DNA from: CALIZF01 sp046292445
Lineage (GTDB): Bacteria; Pseudomonadota; Alphaproteobacteria; Rhodobacterales; Rhodobacteraceae
Assembly: GCA_046292445.1 (NCBI GenBank)
Contig: JBKBQT010000023.1
Location: 1-53,821 of the forward strand
DNA length: 53,821 nt
Direction: 5' to 3'
Below the pieces are notes generated by a model that searched no databases, was not told the DNA's origin, and saw only the letters and a program-made list of their open reading frames with translations. The translations under genes and the position numbers were made by a program. Shown here one piece after another: positions 30,511 through 39,503 of the stretch (positions are counted from its first letter, which is position 1; each line of letters begins with the position of its first letter).

Positions 30511-31899
30511 ATGAGCGGCTTGGGCATGGCGGGCGCGGCGGCGGGCGAGACGGCGATCTGGGCAGCCGAGGCGCTGTTGCCGGCCGGCTGGGCGCGGGAT
30601 GTGACCGTGACGCTGGCGGACGGGCTTGTGCGCGGCGTGACCCCCGGCACCGCCGCACCCGCCGGGGCGGTGCGGGTCGATGCGCTTCTGCCGGCGCCGG
30701 CCAATGTGCATTCCCACACCTTCCAGCGGGCGATGGCCGGGCTGACCGAGCGGCGGGGGCCGGACGGGGCGGACAGCTTCTGGACGTGGCGGCGGCTGAT
30801 GTTCCGCTTTCTCGACCAGCTCACCCCAGACGACGTGCAGGCGATCGCCGCCCTCGCCTTTGTCGAGATGCTCGAGGCGGGCTTCGGATCGGTCGCCGAA
30901 TTCCACTACCTGCACCACGCCCCCGGCGGCGTCCCCTATGCCGACCCGGCCGAGATGGCGGGGCGTATCGTGGCGGCGGCGGCCGAGGCGGGGATCGGGC
31001 TGGTGCTGCTGCCGGTGCTCTACATGCAGGGGGGCTGCGACGGGCGGGCGCTGGCGCCCGGGCAGGTGCGGTTCGGCTGCACCATCGACGGCTATGCGCG
31101 GCTGCTGGAGGGGGCGGGCGCGCATGCCGCGGCAGCGGGGGCGGGCCTTGGCGTTGCGCCCCATTCGCTGCGCGCGGTGCCGCCCGCGGCGCTGGCCATC
31201 GCCGCCGGCCTGCGCCCCGACGCGCCGATCCACATGCATCTGGCCGAGCAGACCGGCGAGGTGGACGAGGTGCTGGCCGCCCATGGCGCGCGGCCGGTCG
31301 AATGGATGCTGGCCAATGCCGATATCGGGCCGCGCTGGTGCCTGATCCATTGCACGCAGATGCGCCCCGCCGAAACGGCGGGCCTTGCCGCGACGGGGGC
31401 GGTGGCGGGGCTCTGCCCGCTCACCGAGGCATCGCTGGGCGACGGCATCTTCGACGGCGTGGCCTGGCTGGCAGCGGGCGGGCGGTTCGGCCTCGGGACC
31501 GACAGCAACATCCGCATCGGCCTCACCGACGAGATGCAGGCGCTGGAATATTCGCAACGCCTGCGGGATCGCGGCCGGGCGATGCTCGCCGCGCCGGAGC
31601 GCTCGACGGGCCGCGTGCTGTGGGACGGCGCGGTGGCGGGCGGGGCGCAGGCGCTCGGGCGGGTTGCGGGCATCGTGCCGGGGGCGGCGGCGGATCTCGT
31701 CGGGCTCGACGCGGGCGCGGGCGATCTGGCGGGGCGGTCGGGGGACGGGCTGCTCGATGCGCTGGTCTTTGCGCGGGGAGCCGGCGCGATCGCGCGGGTA
31801 TGGTCGGGTGGGCGGCCTGTGGTGGCGGACGGGCGGCATGGCGCGCGCGAGGCGGTGGCGGCGCGGTATCGCGCGGTCGCCGCGCGGCTGGTGGGATGA
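30511..31899 (+). CDS. hutF: Formimidoylglutamate deiminase
   Basis: A 462-residue amidohydrolase converting N-formimino-glutamate to N-formylglutamate and ammonia, the branch that feeds HutG. Zinc-site motifs are PANVHSHTFQRAMAG (His67, His69), VAPHSLRAVP, IHMHLAEQTGEVDE, and CPLTEASLGDGIFDG...FGLGTDSNIRIG with the catalytic Asp. ERRGPDGADSFWTWRRLMF is also typical. The ATG at 30511 (MSGLGMAG) is preferred; an ATG five codons on is possible, and upstream in-frame codons lie inside the operator region. It is divergent from hutI and followed by hutC, so it shares regulation with the leftward operon. Confidence 0.95.
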   Translation: MSGLGMAGAAAGETAIWAAEALLPAGWARDVTVTLADGLVRGVTPGTAAPAGAVRVDALLPAPANVHSHTFQRAMAGLTERRGPDGADSFWTWRRLMFRFLDQLTPDDVQAIAALAFVEMLEAGFGSVAEFHYLHHAPGGVPYADPAEMAGRIVAAAAEAGIGLVLLPVLYMQGGCDGRALAPGQVRFGCTIDGYARLLEGAGAHAAAAGAGLGVAPHSLRAVPPAALAIAAGLRPDAPIHMHLAEQTGEVDEVLAAHGARPVEWMLANADIGPRWCLIHCTQMRPAETAGLAATGAVAGLCPLTEASLGDGIFDGVAWLAAGGRFGLGTDSNIRIGLTDEMQALEYSQRLRDRGRAMLAAPERSTGRVLWDGAVAGGAQALGRVAGIVPGAAADLVGLDAGAGDLAGRSGDGLLDALVFARGAGAIARVWSGGRPVVADGRHGAREAVAARYRAVAARLVG

Positions 31900-31925
31900 G
31901 GCGCGCGCGACGGCCGGCGCGGGAC

Positions 31926-31993
31926 GGGGTGGCCTTCGGCCGCCCCCTCGGCCAGCGGCCGGGCGCCCCCCCGTGGATGTTTGACGATAGAAG
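31926..31993 (+). repeat. GC hairpin and gene-end motif copy, past hutF
   Basis: An inverted repeat (31926-31946, GGGGTGGCC/GGCCGCCCC around TTC, one mismatch) is followed at 31967-31993 by CCCCGTGGATGTTTGACG and ATAGAAG. It begins 27 bases after the hutF stop in the same direction. It is a diverged member of the gene-end motif family. The rest of the 205-base gap before hutC shows nothing clear. Confidence 0.4.
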
Positions 31994-32104
31994 ACCGGCG
32001 GGCGGCAGGCACCGCGCCGGGCGGATCTGGCCCTGGCTGGCGGCCGCGGCGGATCGTGACGGCCAGCCTGCCGAGGTGGCCGGCCCGGGGCGGCGGGCTG
32101 GCCG

Positions 32105-32764
32105 GTGACGGCGACCTGGCAGGCGGTGCGCGATGCCGCGCTTGCGCGTATCCGCACGCGGGTCTGGCCGCCCGGGGCGCGGATCCCCGACGAGGCGGCG
32201 CTGGCGGCGGAATTCGGCTGTGCCCGCGCGACGGTCAACCGCGCACTGCGCGATCTGGCCGCCGCAGGGCTGCTGGAGCGGCGGCGCAAGGGCGGCACGC
32301 GGGTGGCGGCCCTGCCGGTGCGGCGAGCGGTCTTCGCCGTGCCGGTCATCCGCGCCGATGTCGCGGCGCGGGGGATGGCGCATGGCTATCGCCTGCTGCA
32401 TCGCGGGCCGGACCATGTGGCGGGGGTCGGGCCGGTGGAGCGGGTGCGGGCGCTGCATCTCGCCGATGGTGTGCCCTGGTGCCTCGAGGACCGCTGGATC
32501 AACCCCGCCGCCGTGCCGGGGCTGGCAACGGCCGATTTCGCGGCGATGAGCGCGAACGAATGGCTGGTGCGGAACGCCCCCTTTTCCGGGGGCGACTTGG
32601 CGTTCGGGGCGGTTGCGGCGGATGCCGGGACGGCGGCGCTGCTGGCCTGCGCGCCGGGGGCGGCGCTGCTGACGGTTGACCGCACCACCCATGCGGGCGG
32701 GCTGACCGTCACCGCCGTGCGTCTGACGCATGCGCCGGGCCACCGGGTGACGGCGGCGCTGTAG
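32105..32764 (+). CDS. hutC: Histidine utilization repressor HutC (GntR family)
   Basis: A 219-residue regulator. The N-terminal winged helix is of GntR type (IPDEAALAAEFGCARATVNRALRDLAAAGLLERRRKGGTRVA), and the C-terminal UTRA ligand domain (VGPVERVRALHLADGVPWCLEDRWINPAAVPGL...LLTVDRTTHAGGLTVTAVRLTHAPGHRVTAAL) would sense urocanate. Identity follows from the domain pair and the hut location. It starts with a GTG at 32105 and no strong ribosome binding site. The UTRA domain has the normal length. It most likely represses both hut transcripts from the palindrome between hutI and hutF. Confidence 0.93.
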   Translation: MTATWQAVRDAALARIRTRVWPPGARIPDEAALAAEFGCARATVNRALRDLAAAGLLERRRKGGTRVAALPVRRAVFAVPVIRADVAARGMAHGYRLLHRGPDHVAGVGPVERVRALHLADGVPWCLEDRWINPAAVPGLATADFAAMSANEWLVRNAPFSGGDLAFGAVAADAGTAALLACAPGAALLTVDRTTHAGGLTVTAVRLTHAPGHRVTAAL

Positions 32765-32767
32765 GGG

Positions 32768-33136
32768 TCAGGCGGGGTAGCAGAATTCCTCGCGCACGAT
32801 CCGGCCATCGGCGACGGTATAGATCGCGACCTCGCGCATCTGCACGCGCTGGCCGGTCTGGCGGTTCTCGACATCCATGTCGAAGATCACCGCGAAGCGG
32901 TCGGGCTGGTGGGTGAACGGCCCCTCGACCGCGCCGCCATGGATGATGTGGGCGCTTTCCCACCACTGGTGCTTGGCCATGATCCCGTCGAGGCCGCGCG
33001 TCTCGGCCCCCTGCCCCGACATGTCGGCGCCCTCGACCGAGACGGCATCGGGCGCATAGAGCCGCGCGAGGTTTTCGGTCTCGCGCCCCTCGCGGCATCT
33101 GGCGACGAGTTCTGCGGCGATCTCGGTCAGGGTCAT
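32768..33136 (-). CDS. SnoaL-like (NTF2-fold) protein
   Basis: A 122-residue protein of the NTF2-like superfamily: ELVARCREGRETENLARLYAPDAVSVEGADMSG..., WWESAHIIHGGAVEGPFTHQPDRFAVIFDMDVEN...MREVAIYTVADGRIVREEFCYP. Such proteins include ketosteroid isomerases, polyketide cyclases and many proteins of unknown role. The WY/H-lined pocket pattern and the REVAIYTVADGRIVREEF end are typical of SnoaL-like members. The ATG at 33136 has GAGGAA upstream. It is convergent with hutC (three bases apart at the 3' ends) and divergent from prfC. Substrate unknown. Confidence 0.85.
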   Translation of the reverse strand: MTLTEIAAELVARCREGRETENLARLYAPDAVSVEGADMSGQGAETRGLDGIMAKHQWWESAHIIHGGAVEGPFTHQPDRFAVIFDMDVENRQTGQRVQMREVAIYTVADGRIVREEFCYPA

Positions 33137-33250
33137 GGCGATTCCTCATGCTGTGTTCGCACTATGTTCCAGCCTAGCCCTGATCCGTGACAGCCGCAAG
33201 ACAACCGGCCCCGGTTGCCCGCGCCGCCCGCCCGCCCTATACCCCGCGCC

Positions 33251-34846
33251 ATGTCCAACCGCCCTGCCCTGCCGCCCGAGATCGCCCGTCGCCGCACCTT
33301 CGCGATCATCTCGCATCCTGATGCGGGCAAGACGACCCTTACCGAAAAGTTCCTGCTGTTCGGCGGCGCGATCCAGCTTGCCGGGCAGGTCCGCGCCAAG
33401 GGCGAGGCGCGGCGCACCCGGTCGGACTACCTCAAGATGGAGCAGGAGCGGGGGATCTCGGTGTCCGCCAGCGCGATGTCGTTCGACTATCGCGATTTCC
33501 GCTTCAACCTTGTCGATACGCCCGGCCACAGCGACTTCTCCGAGGATACTTATCGCACGCTCACGGCCGTCGATGCCGCGATCATGGTGATCGACGGTGC
33601 CAAGGGGGTAGAAAGCCAGACCCGCAAGCTGTTCGAGGTCTGCCGCCTGCGCGACCTGCCGATCCTGACCTTCTGCAACAAGATGGACCGCGAAAGCCGC
33701 GATACCTTCGAGATCATCAGCGAGATCCAGGAGGCGCTGGCGATCGACGTGACCCCCGCATCCTGGCCCATCGGGGTCGGGCGGGAGTTCATCGGGGCCT
33801 ATGACCTGCTGCACGACCGGCTCGAGATCATGGACCGGGCCGATCGCAACCGGGTGGCCGAAACCGTGCGGCTGACCGGGCTCGACGATCCGGCGATGGG
33901 CGATCACATCCCGGCCGATCTGCTGGCCCGGCTGCGCGAGGATGTCGAGATGGCGCGCGAATTGCTCCCCCCCTTCGAGCGCGGGCAGTTCCTCGCGGGC
34001 AGCCTGACGCCGATCTGGTTCGGAAGCGCGATCAACTCCTTCGGCGTCAAGGAGCTGATGGACGGGATCGGGGAATACGGCCCCCCGCCCCAGCCGCAGA
34101 AGGCGGTCGAGCGGCAGGTGCTGCCCGAGGAAGAGGCGGTGACCGGGTTCGTCTTCAAGGTGCAGGCCAACATGGACCCCAAGCACCGCGACCGCGTCGC
34201 CTTCGTGCGCCTCGCCTCGGGGCATTTCGAGCGCGGGATGAAGCTGACCCATGTGCGGACCGGCAAGCCGATGACGGTGGCCGCGCCGGTGCTGTTCCTC
34301 GCCGCCGACCGAGAGCTCGCCGAAGAGGCCTGGGCGGGCGACATCATGGGCATCCCCAATCACGGGCAGCTGCGCATCGGCGATGCGCTGACGGCGGGCG
34401 AGGGCCTGCGCTTCACCGGCATCCCGTCGTTTGCGCCCGAGCTTCTCCAGACGGTGCGCCCCGGCGATCCGATGAAGGCCAAGCACCTCGAAAAGGCGCT
34501 GATGCAGTTCGCCGAGGAAGGCGCGGCCAAGGTGTTCCGCCCCGCCATCGGGTCGGGCTTCATCGTCGGCGTCGTCGGCGCGCTGCAGTTCGACGTGCTG
34601 GCCAGCCGGATCGAAACGGAATACGGCCTGCCGGTGCGCTTCGAGGGCTCGCAATACACCTCGGCGCGATGGATTTCCGGGCCTCGGGACGCGGTCGAGC
34701 GGCTGTCGGCGGCCAACAAGGGCCATATCGCCACCGACAGCGACGGCGATCTCGTGTTCCTCACCCGCCTGCAATGGGACATTGACCGGGTCTTGCGCGA
34801 CTATCCAGGGGTGCGGCTGACGGCGACGAAGGAGATGATGGTCTGA
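33251..34846 (+). CDS. prfC: Peptide chain release factor 3
   Basis: A 531-residue GTPase that recycles RF1/RF2 from the ribosome after termination. G1 is ISHPDAGKTTLTEKFLL, the RF3-type switch is KMEQERGISVSASAMSF, G3 is VDTPGHSDFSEDTYRTL, G4 is FCNKMDRESRD, and the GAINSFGVKELMDGI-like block and C-terminal EGSQYTSARWISG are family typical. The length equals E. coli RF3 and the ERGISV switch plus the short C-terminus separate it from EF-G. The ATG at 33251 follows a weak ribosome binding site. A short GC hairpin (34858-34871) just past the stop may help termination. Confidence 0.97.
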   Translation: MSNRPALPPEIARRRTFAIISHPDAGKTTLTEKFLLFGGAIQLAGQVRAKGEARRTRSDYLKMEQERGISVSASAMSFDYRDFRFNLVDTPGHSDFSEDTYRTLTAVDAAIMVIDGAKGVESQTRKLFEVCRLRDLPILTFCNKMDRESRDTFEIISEIQEALAIDVTPASWPIGVGREFIGAYDLLHDRLEIMDRADRNRVAETVRLTGLDDPAMGDHIPADLLARLREDVEMARELLPPFERGQFLAGSLTPIWFGSAINSFGVKELMDGIGEYGPPPQPQKAVERQVLPEEEAVTGFVFKVQANMDPKHRDRVAFVRLASGHFERGMKLTHVRTGKPMTVAAPVLFLAADRELAEEAWAGDIMGIPNHGQLRIGDALTAGEGLRFTGIPSFAPELLQTVRPGDPMKAKHLEKALMQFAEEGAAKVFRPAIGSGFIVGVVGALQFDVLASRIETEYGLPVRFEGSQYTSARWISGPRDAVERLSAANKGHIATDSDGDLVFLTRLQWDIDRVLRDYPGVRLTATKEMMV

Positions 34847-34920
34847 CAAAGGCCGGTGCGGGCTTGCCCGCGGCAGCAGGTCGGGGCGATACTGCGCCGC
34901 AACGCCCCGCCGGAGTGCCC

Positions 34921-35673
34921 ATGCCCGCCCTCACCTACCCCGCCGGATGGGATGCCGTGATCGCGCAATGGGAGGCGCGGCGCGCCCCGCTCACCACGCG
35001 CCCGGGCGAGGAGGGTCTGCCCCCGGCCGATGTCGATCTGGTCGCGCTGCGCGATGCGCTGGTGCCGGCCGAGCCTGCGCCACCGCCCGCGCCGGCATCG
35101 TCCCTTGCCCGCAAGCGCCACGCACTCGCACAGGAATTCGCCGGGCAAAGCGAGCTTGCCTTGCTCAACGCGCTGGTCGTGGCCTGCCTGCGCCGCCGCG
35201 CCTGGCCGAAGCAGGCGCCGGTCCTGTTCCGCCGCATCTGGTGGGAACAGTCGGCGGCGATGACGGCGACGCTGAACACCCGCTGGCTGGTGTCTTCGGC
35301 GATCACCTTTGCCGATCACGGCGAGACCGAGGGCGAGCGGTATCTCGGGCAGTCGATCCGCATGCTCTTCAAGCTCGTCAAGCTCTATGAATTCGAGCGG
35401 CTCTATTCCGGCGTGCCGCCCGATACGCCGTTCCGCCTCGGCCGCAAGGTGCAGGCACCGCTGCCGATGGAGATCAACCCCTTCGCGCTGCGGGACGGCG
35501 GGCTCGACGTCAACCTGCTCGCCCCGCTGTGGAAACAGGCGCTGGAGGAGCCCGTGCTCGGCCCGCTCGCCTGCGCGCTGTTCGACCGGCTGAACGCCGA
35601 TCCGGGCACGGTGCTGCGCCGGCTCGCGCTGATGCGCGAAAAACTCCTCGCCCGCGACGCCGAGCGCGGCTGA
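34921..35673 (+). CDS. Conserved-looking protein of unknown function
   Basis: A 250-residue soluble protein with no signal peptide or membrane segment. The first ~75 residues are Pro/Ala-rich (LVPAEPAPPPAPASSLARKRHALAQEF). The central part is helical, with Trp and Arg-rich segments (LRRRAWPKQAPVLFRRIWWEQSAAMTATLNTRWLVSSAITFADH). A well-formed region follows (YLGQSIRMLFKLVKLYEFERLYSGVPPDTPFRLGRKVQAPLPMEINPFAL). I recognise no family. Codon use and the lack of competing frames suggest a real gene. The ATG at 34921 has GGAG seven bases upstream. It lies between prfC and pyruvate carboxylase on the same strand, 74 bases from each, with no evident functional link. Confidence 0.75.
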   Translation: MPALTYPAGWDAVIAQWEARRAPLTTRPGEEGLPPADVDLVALRDALVPAEPAPPPAPASSLARKRHALAQEFAGQSELALLNALVVACLRRRAWPKQAPVLFRRIWWEQSAAMTATLNTRWLVSSAITFADHGETEGERYLGQSIRMLFKLVKLYEFERLYSGVPPDTPFRLGRKVQAPLPMEINPFALRDGGLDVNLLAPLWKQALEEPVLGPLACALFDRLNADPGTVLRRLALMREKLLARDAERG

Positions 35674-35746
35674 CGCGCCCTAGGCCATTGCGCCCGCGGC
35701 CCCCGTGCCTAGAGTGCGACCGCAGCATGCCGTGACGGAGGAACCG

Positions 35747-38700
35747 ATGGCCGCTTTCCGCAAGATCCTCGTGGCCAACCGGGGCGAGATCGCCATCCGG
35801 GTGATGCGGGCGGCCAACGAACTCGGGAAGAGGACGGTCGCGGTCTTTGCCGAGGAGGACAAGCTGTCGCTCCACCGCTTCAAGGCCGACGAGGCCTACC
35901 GGATCGGCGAGGGGCTCTCGCCCGTGGGCGCCTATCTGTCCATCCCCGAGATCATCCGGGTGGCGAAGATGGCCGGCGCCGACGCGATCCACCCCGGATA
36001 CGGCCTTCTGTCCGAAAACCCCGATTTCGTCGAGGCCTGCACCGCGGCGGGGATCGTGTTCATCGGCCCGACGGCCGACACGATGCGCCGCCTCGGCGAC
36101 AAGGCGAGCGCCCGGCGCGTGGCGATCGAGGCCGGGGTGCCGGTCATCCCGGCGACCGAGATCCTGCCCGCCGACATGGCCAAGGTGCGGCGGATGGCCG
36201 AGGCGGTCGGCTATCCCTTGATGCTCAAGGCGTCGTGGGGCGGCGGCGGGCGCGGCATGCGCCCGATCCTCGGCCCGGACGAGCTCGAGGCCAAGGTGCG
36301 CGAGGGCCGGCGCGAGGCGGAAGCGGCCTTCGGCAACGGCGAGGGTTACCTCGAACGGATGGTCGAGCGGGCGCGCCACGTCGAGGTGCAGATCCTCGGC
36401 GACACGCAGGGCGGGCTCTATCACCTCTTCGAGCGCGACTGCACCGTCCAGCGGCGCAACCAGAAGGTGGTCGAGCGCGCCCCCGCACCCTATCTGACCG
36501 AGGCGCAGCGGGCCGAGGTCTGCGCGCTGGGGCTGAAGATCGGGCAGGCGGTCGGCTATCGCAACGCCGGCACGGTCGAATTCCTGATGGATATCGACAC
36601 GGGCGCCTTCTTCTTCATCGAGGTCAATCCGCGCATCCAGGTCGAACATACCGTGACCGAGGAGGTGACAGGGATCGACATCGTGCGCGCCCAGATCCGC
36701 ATCGCCGAAGGCGCGAACCTCGCCGAGGCGACCGGTGCGGCGTCGCAGGACGACATCCGCCTTTACGGCCATGCGATCCAGTGCCGCGTGACGACCGAGG
36801 ACCCGCAGAACAACTTCATCCCCGACTACGGCCGCATCACAGCCTATCGCGAGGCACAGGGGCTCGGCATCCGGCTCGACGGCGGGACGGCCTATTCGGG
36901 CGGGGTCATCACGCGGTATTACGACTCGCTCCTCGTCAAGGTGACGGCCCGGGCGCAGACGCCCGAGCAAGCCATCGCCCGGATGGACCGCGCACTGCGC
37001 GAGTTCCGCATCCGCGGCGTGGCGACCAACCTCGCCTTCGTCGAGAACCTGCTCAAGCATCCGACGTTTCTGTCGAACCAGGCGACGACCAAGTTCATCG
37101 ACACCACGCCCGAGCTGTTCCAATTCCAGCGCCGGCGCGACCGGGCGACCAAGATCCTGACCTATGTCGCCGACATCACCGTGAACGGCCACCCCGAGAC
37201 GGCCGGCCGGCCGCGCCCGGCCGCCCCCCGCACGCCCCGCCCGCCGGCGCCGCGGGGGGAACCGGCGCCCGGCACGCGCACCCTGCTGGAGCGCGAGGGG
37301 CCCCAGGCGGTCGCCGACTGGATGCTGGCGCAGAAACCGCTCCTCATCACCGACACGACGATGCGCGATGCGCATCAGTCGCTGCTGGCCACAAGGATGC
37401 GCAGCTTCGACATGATCCGCGTCGCGCCGGCCTATGCGGCCAACCTGCCGACGCTCTTCTCGGTCGAATGCTGGGGCGGGGCGACTTTCGATGTCGCCTA
37501 CCGTTTCCTGCAGGAATGCCCCTGGCAGCGCCTGCGCGACCTGCGCGCGGCGATGCCCAACCTTCTGACCCAGATGCTGCTGCGCGGGGCCAACGGGGTG
37601 GGCTACACGAACTATCCCGACAATGTCGTGCGCGCCTTCGTGCATCAGGCGGCGGTGACCGGCGTGGATCTGTTCCGCGTCTTCGACAGCCTCAACTGGG
37701 TCGAGAACATGCGCGTGGCGATGGATGCGGTGATCGAGGCCGGGAAGATCTGCGAGGGGACGATCTGCTACACCGGCGACCTGCTCGATCCCAAGCGGCA
37801 GAAATACGACCTGAAATACTATGTCGCCATGGCGCGCGAACTGCGCGATGCGGGCGCCCATGTGCTCGGCCTCAAGGACATGGCGGGGCTGCTGAAACCC
37901 GCGGCGGGCTATCTGCTGGTCAAGACGCTCAAGGAAGAGGTCGGGCTGCCGGTCCATTTCCACACCCACGACACGGCCGGCATCGCCTCGGCCACGATCC
38001 TCGCCGCCTCGGCCGCCGGGGTCGATGCGGTGGACTGCGCGATGGACGCCTTTTCGGGCAATACCAGCCAGGCGACCCTCGGGACGGTCGTCGAGGCCCT
38101 TCGCCATACCGACCGCGACACCGGCCTCGACATCGCCGCGGTGCGCGCGATCTCGAACTACTGGGAAGAGGTGCGCGCCCATTACGCCGCCTTCGAGACC
38201 GGCCTGCAGGCGCCCTCGTCCGAGGTCTACCTGCATGAGATGCCGGGCGGGCAGTATACCAACCTCAAGGCCCAGGCCCGCTCGCTCGGCCTTGAGGACC
38301 GCTGGCCCGAGGTCGCCCAGGCCTATGCCGACGTCAACGCGATGTTCGGCGATATCGTCAAGGTCACGCCATCGTCCAAGGTGGTGGGCGACATGGCGCT
38401 GATGATGGTCGCCCAGGGCCTGACCCGGGCGCAGGTCGAGGATCCGGGCACCGATCTCGCCTTCCCGGATTCGGTCGTGGACATGCTGCGCGGCAACCTC
38501 GGCCAGCCGCATGGCGGCTGGCCCGAGGGGATCACGCGCAAGGTGCTCAAGGGCGAGGCGCCGCTGACCGACCGCCCGGGCGCGCGCCTTCCCCCCGTCG
38601 ATCTCGAGGCAACGCGCCAGACCCTGCTGGCCGAAGTGCGCGAGAGGGCGGGCGACGAGGCCGAGGTCGAAACCGTCGACGACGAGGACCTGCAGGGCTA

Positions 38701-39211
38701 CCTGATGTATCCGAAAGTCTTTCTCGACTACCGCCAGCGCCACGCGCTCTATGGCCCCGTCCGCACCTTGCCGACCCGGACCTTCTTCTACGGCATGGAA
38801 CCGGGGGAGGAGATCACGGCCGAGATCGACCCCGGCAAGACGCTCGAAATCCGCCTGCAGGCGGTCGGCGAAACCGGCGAGGACGGCGAGGTGCGGGTGT
38901 TCTTCGAACTCAACGGCCAGCCCCGTGTGGTGCGCGTGCCCGACCGCAAGGTGAAACAGGCCACCGCCCGCCGCCCCAAGGCCGCCGATGGCAATGCGGC
39001 CCATGTCGGCGCCCCCATGCCGGGGTCGATTGCCGCCATCGCCGTCGCCGCGGGATCGAAGGTCAAGCCGGGCGACCTTCTGCTGACGATCGAGGCGATG
39101 AAGATGGAAACCGGCCTGCACGCCGACCGCGCCGGCACGGTCAAGGCGGTCCATGTCGCGCCGGGCGCGCAGGTCGAGGCCAAGGACCTGCTGGTGGAAT
39201 TCGACGCCTGA
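35747..39211 (+). CDS. pyc: Pyruvate carboxylase
   Basis: A 1154-residue single-chain biotin enzyme carboxylating pyruvate to oxaloacetate to refill the TCA cycle. The biotin carboxylase domain (1-~460) has KILVANRGEIAIRVMRAANELGKRTVAVFAEEDK, the ATP-grasp KASWGGGGRGMRPI and FFFIEVNPRIQVEHTVTEEVTGIDIV. The carboxyltransferase domain (~530-800) has ITDTTMRDAHQSLLATRMR, LFSVECWGGATFDVAYRFL and HFHTHDTAGIASA. A tetramerisation/allosteric linker leads to the C-terminal BCCP domain with biotinyl Lys1119 in EAMKMET. The ATG at 35747 has GGAGGA six bases upstream. Length and order are standard for the alpha4-type enzyme. A Pro-rich stretch at residues ~485-505 is a local expansion. Confidence 0.98.
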   Translation: MAAFRKILVANRGEIAIRVMRAANELGKRTVAVFAEEDKLSLHRFKADEAYRIGEGLSPVGAYLSIPEIIRVAKMAGADAIHPGYGLLSENPDFVEACTAAGIVFIGPTADTMRRLGDKASARRVAIEAGVPVIPATEILPADMAKVRRMAEAVGYPLMLKASWGGGGRGMRPILGPDELEAKVREGRREAEAAFGNGEGYLERMVERARHVEVQILGDTQGGLYHLFERDCTVQRRNQKVVERAPAPYLTEAQRAEVCALGLKIGQAVGYRNAGTVEFLMDIDTGAFFFIEVNPRIQVEHTVTEEVTGIDIVRAQIRIAEGANLAEATGAASQDDIRLYGHAIQCRVTTEDPQNNFIPDYGRITAYREAQGLGIRLDGGTAYSGGVITRYYDSLLVKVTARAQTPEQAIARMDRALREFRIRGVATNLAFVENLLKHPTFLSNQATTKFIDTTPELFQFQRRRDRATKILTYVADITVNGHPETAGRPRPAAPRTPRPPAPRGEPAPGTRTLLEREGPQAVADWMLAQKPLLITDTTMRDAHQSLLATRMRSFDMIRVAPAYAANLPTLFSVECWGGATFDVAYRFLQECPWQRLRDLRAAMPNLLTQMLLRGANGVGYTNYPDNVVRAFVHQAAVTGVDLFRVFDSLNWVENMRVAMDAVIEAGKICEGTICYTGDLLDPKRQKYDLKYYVAMARELRDAGAHVLGLKDMAGLLKPAAGYLLVKTLKEEVGLPVHFHTHDTAGIASATILAASAAGVDAVDCAMDAFSGNTSQATLGTVVEALRHTDRDTGLDIAAVRAISNYWEEVRAHYAAFETGLQAPSSEVYLHEMPGGQYTNLKAQARSLGLEDRWPEVAQAYADVNAMFGDIVKVTPSSKVVGDMALMMVAQGLTRAQVEDPGTDLAFPDSVVDMLRGNLGQPHGGWPEGITRKVLKGEAPLTDRPGARLPPVDLEATRQTLLAEVRERAGDEAEVETVDDEDLQGYLMYPKVFLDYRQRHALYGPVRTLPTRTFFYGMEPGEEITAEIDPGKTLEIRLQAVGETGEDGEVRVFFELNGQPRVVRVPDRKVKQATARRPKAADGNAAHVGAPMPGSIAAIAVAAGSKVKPGDLLLTIEAMKMETGLHADRAGTVKAVHVAPGAQVEAKDLLVEFDA

Positions 39212-39256
39212 GCGCCAACCCGCCGCCCGGCCAGGCCGAAACCGCGGAGCCTCCGG

Positions 39257-39281
39257 CGGGGATATTTTTGCCAGCCTGAAG
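39257..39281 (+). repeat. Gene-end motif copy (forward), past pyc
   Basis: CGGGGATATTTTTG then CCAGCCTGAAG, 46 bases after the pyc stop, in pyc direction. It is preceded by a small inverted repeat (CGGAG/CTCCG). It is near identical, over GATATTT...CCAGCCTGAAG, to the opposite-strand copies at 17855 and 39325. Confidence 0.6.
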
Positions 39282-39324
39282 CCGCGTGGCGGCGCACAGG
39301 CCGGGCCGCCGCGACACGCCCCGC

Positions 39325-39390
39325 CTTCAGGCTGGCCCAAATATCCCGGGGGGAGTCCGCGGCCTGCCGCGGACGGGGGGCTGGCCCCCC
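39325..39390 (-). repeat. Gene-end motif copy (reverse) with two hairpins
   Basis: On the minus strand, two back-to-back perfect hairpins (39375-39390, six-base arms; 39355-39374, GTCCGCGG/CCGCGGAC) are followed by CCCCGGGATATTTGG and GCCAGCCTGAAG (39325-39351). It faces the forward copy at 39257 across 43 bases, so together they form a large inverted repeat. No leftward gene ends here. The rest of the 292-base pyc-39504 gap shows no gene. Confidence 0.6.
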
Positions 39391-39503
39391 ATCTCGCCCG
39401 CAGCCGGGCGCGAGCGGCGATTTGCGACACGGGCCTGTCGCAGCCAGCCATGCCCCGGCCAGCGCCGCTTCGCAGTCTGACGCCAGCGAATTGGGAGCGT
39501 TCC

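Noticed and set aside
27721..32349. A single 1542-codon minus-strand frame
   Set aside because: Only its last 506 codons (from 29238) are real, as hutH. The upstream part is antisense to hutF and overlaps hutI; high GC keeps it free of stops.
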